From positions 1 through 64,000 of the forward strand of contig LYSV01000008.1 of the NCBI GenBank assembly GCA_001657315.1: 64,000 nucleotides of DNA, read 5' to 3'. Made by a program: the position numbers and the translations under genes. This stretch comes from Flammeovirgaceae bacterium BBD 1991-12. Its GTDB lineage: Bacteria > Bacteroidota > Bacteroidia > Cytophagales > Cyclobacteriaceae. Of this stretch, positions 62,934 through 64,000 are shown one piece after another (position 1 is the stretch's first letter; every line of letters starts with the position of its first letter). The notes below the pieces were generated by a model. It made no database searches. It worked only from the letters and a program-made list of their open reading frames with translations, and had not been told where the DNA came from.

Positions 62934-63243
62934 GAAAAAATATTATGCCATTGGAGAGGTAGCTGAAATGTTCAATGTAGCCACCTCTCTGATACGCTTT
63001 TGGGAAAGTGAATTCGACGTTATCCGTCCCAAGAAGAACAGAAAGGGCAACCGGCAGTTTACCAAAGAAGACATTGAGAATGTCCGGTTAATTTACCACC
63101 TGGTAAAAGAGAGGGGGTTTACATTGCAGGGCGCCAAGGACATGTTAAAAAACGACAGTGGTGTAATGAGAGATAAAATGGAAATCATTGAGTCACTGAA
63201 CAATGTCCGCCAGTTCCTTCTTGAATTGAGGAATCAAATCTGA
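62908..63243 (+). CDS. MerR family transcriptional regulator
   Basis: The 111-residue protein has a winged MerR helix-turn-helix with YYAIGEVAEMFNVATSLIRFWESEFDVIRPKKNRKGNRQFTKEDIENVRLIYHLVKERGFTLQGAKDML. It is the short type common next to dprA in Bacteroidota. It lacks effector-binding cysteines. It starts inside the CapA gene and precedes dprA by 10 bases. Confidence 0.92.
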   Translation: MPYKEKVIEKKYYAIGEVAEMFNVATSLIRFWESEFDVIRPKKNRKGNRQFTKEDIENVRLIYHLVKERGFTLQGAKDMLKNDSGVMRDKMEIIESLNNVRQFLLELRNQI

Positions 63244-63253
63244 CTTGCTCTGA

Positions 63254-64000
63254 ATGGATCAGGATCGGGTCTCCCAACTGGCTCTGCATTTCATTCCCGG
63301 TATTGGTAATGTTCTGGTTAAACAACTGATCAGCTATTGCGGGTCAGCTGAAGGAGTATTTGCCGCACCTAAAAGCAAGCTGTTGAAAATACCCGGGATA
63401 GGCGAGGCATCTGCCAATGCCATCCTGACACAAAAGCCTCTTCACAAGGCAGAAGGAGAGCTGGAAAAAGCGGAGAAGGAAGGTGTGAGAATACTGTTCC
63501 ATTCTGATAAGGAATATCCCTACAGGCTAAAGCAGATCCATGATGCTCCTACTTTGCTTTACTTCAGAGGTAATACCAGTTTGAATACCGGCAAAGTAGT
63601 GGCCGTAGTCGGTACAAGGAAAGCGACAGCGTATGGCAGATCCGTCACGGATAAAATTGTGGAAGGCCTGGCACCCCACAACCCCCTTATTGTAAGCGGA
63701 CTGGCCTATGGGATAGATATCCATGCGCATAAGACGGCACTGAAGTATCAACTGCCCACATTGGCAGTGATGGCTGGCGGCATCAACAAGATCTACCCTG
63801 CCGCACACAAAAATACAGCACGGGATATGCAGGTTTCGGGAGGAATAATTACGGAGCAGGTCTTTGATACAGTACCAGAGCCTCCCAAATTTCCTGCAAG
63901 GAACCGCATTATTGCCGGTTTAGCAGATGCTATTATCATTATTGAAGCGGCAAAAAGAGGTGGCGCTTTGATAACCGCTGAAATGGCAAATGACTACAAC
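63254..64000 (+). CDS. dprA: DNA-processing protein DprA, partial at its C-terminus
   Basis: The frame from ATG 63254 is open to the right edge (249 codons). It opens with an N-terminal helix-hairpin-helix-like part (LHFIPGIGNVLVKQLI, KIPGIGEASANAIL) and the Rossmann core: VAVVGTRKATAYGRSVTD, SGLAYGIDIHAHKTAL, AGGINKIYPAAHK and RNRIIAGLADAIIIIEAAKRGGALITAEMA. DprA loads RecA on incoming single-stranded DNA during natural transformation. The missing part should be the C-terminal winged-helix domain. Confidence 0.93.
   Translation, partial: MDQDRVSQLALHFIPGIGNVLVKQLISYCGSAEGVFAAPKSKLLKIPGIGEASANAILTQKPLHKAEGELEKAEKEGVRILFHSDKEYPYRLKQIHDAPTLLYFRGNTSLNTGKVVAVVGTRKATAYGRSVTDKIVEGLAPHNPLIVSGLAYGIDIHAHKTALKYQLPTLAVMAGGINKIYPAAHKNTARDMQVSGGIITEQVFDTVPEPPKFPARNRIIAGLADAIIIIEAAKRGGALITAEMANDYN

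Overview
The window looks like chromosomal DNA of a Bacteroidota bacterium, most likely of the order Cytophagales (inference from gene content, no database search). The signs are TAnnTTTG-type promoter elements in front of several genes, few Shine-Dalgarno sequences, several TTG starts, PKD/Ig-like surface repeats, outer-membrane beta-barrels of PorT type, a SusC-type carboxypeptidase-regulatory domain, M56-TonB sensors, a serine-palmitoyltransferase-type enzyme, a 58-residue histone H1-like protein and the order sigma54-activator/lptE/secG. I see no rRNA, tRNA, CRISPR array, prophage or intact insertion sequence.

Layout. 1-7650 (minus): a tightly packed four-gene operon. It encodes a membrane-anchored STAND NTPase with a WD40 propeller, a TPR/beta-barrel outer-membrane protein, a propeller-like lipoprotein and a large secreted protein built of 528-bp tandem repeats that runs off the left edge. 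7930-14389 (minus): a nucleotide-transporter-like/HEAT/cNMP fusion, an OmpH-like protein, a rhomboid protease, two small conserved proteins and a gamma-carbonic anhydrase. 14494-21807 (plus): yceI, pabB, miaB, a sigma54-type activator, lptE, a histone-like K/T/A-rich protein and secG. 21962-24563: MFS transporter, divergent AraC regulator and a VOC protein. 24598-29412 (minus): cache-HAMP-GAF sensor with an alginate-export-type porin, H1-like protein, serine palmitoyltransferase-like enzyme. 29569-34544 (plus): biotin carboxylase, DUF1015, Maf, CPBP protease, DUF1801.

34681-42122 (minus): three glycosyltransferases, then a tripartite efflux adaptor and TolC split by a 1.1-kb insertion that is flanked by a duplicated gene junction, then sdaAB. 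42261-48804: pabC, a 78-residue unknown with an AT-rich upstream region, thyA (minus), an RND/MMPL exporter, a GH113-like glycosidase and a Xre/RES toxin-antitoxin pair. 48873-57836: a lipoprotein, a DUF4159 protein, a two-subunit molybdenum hydroxylase, and a cluster for oxidation of sugars (TIM-barrel isomerase, DUF1080, gluconate-dehydrogenase subunit 3, GMC oxidoreductase). 57995-61588 (plus): BlaI repressor with two M56-TonB sensors behind a pair of palindromic operators. 61728-64000 (plus): CapA lipoprotein, MerR regulator and DprA, cut by the right edge.

The most unusual things are the STAND/WD40-barrel-lipoprotein-repeat operon (a candidate undescribed trans-envelope system), the junction-duplicating insertion between tolC and the adaptor gene, the tandem M56-TonB sensors, one of them fused to a SusC-type domain, and the transporter-HEAT-cNMP fusion whose nucleotide pocket looks degenerate.
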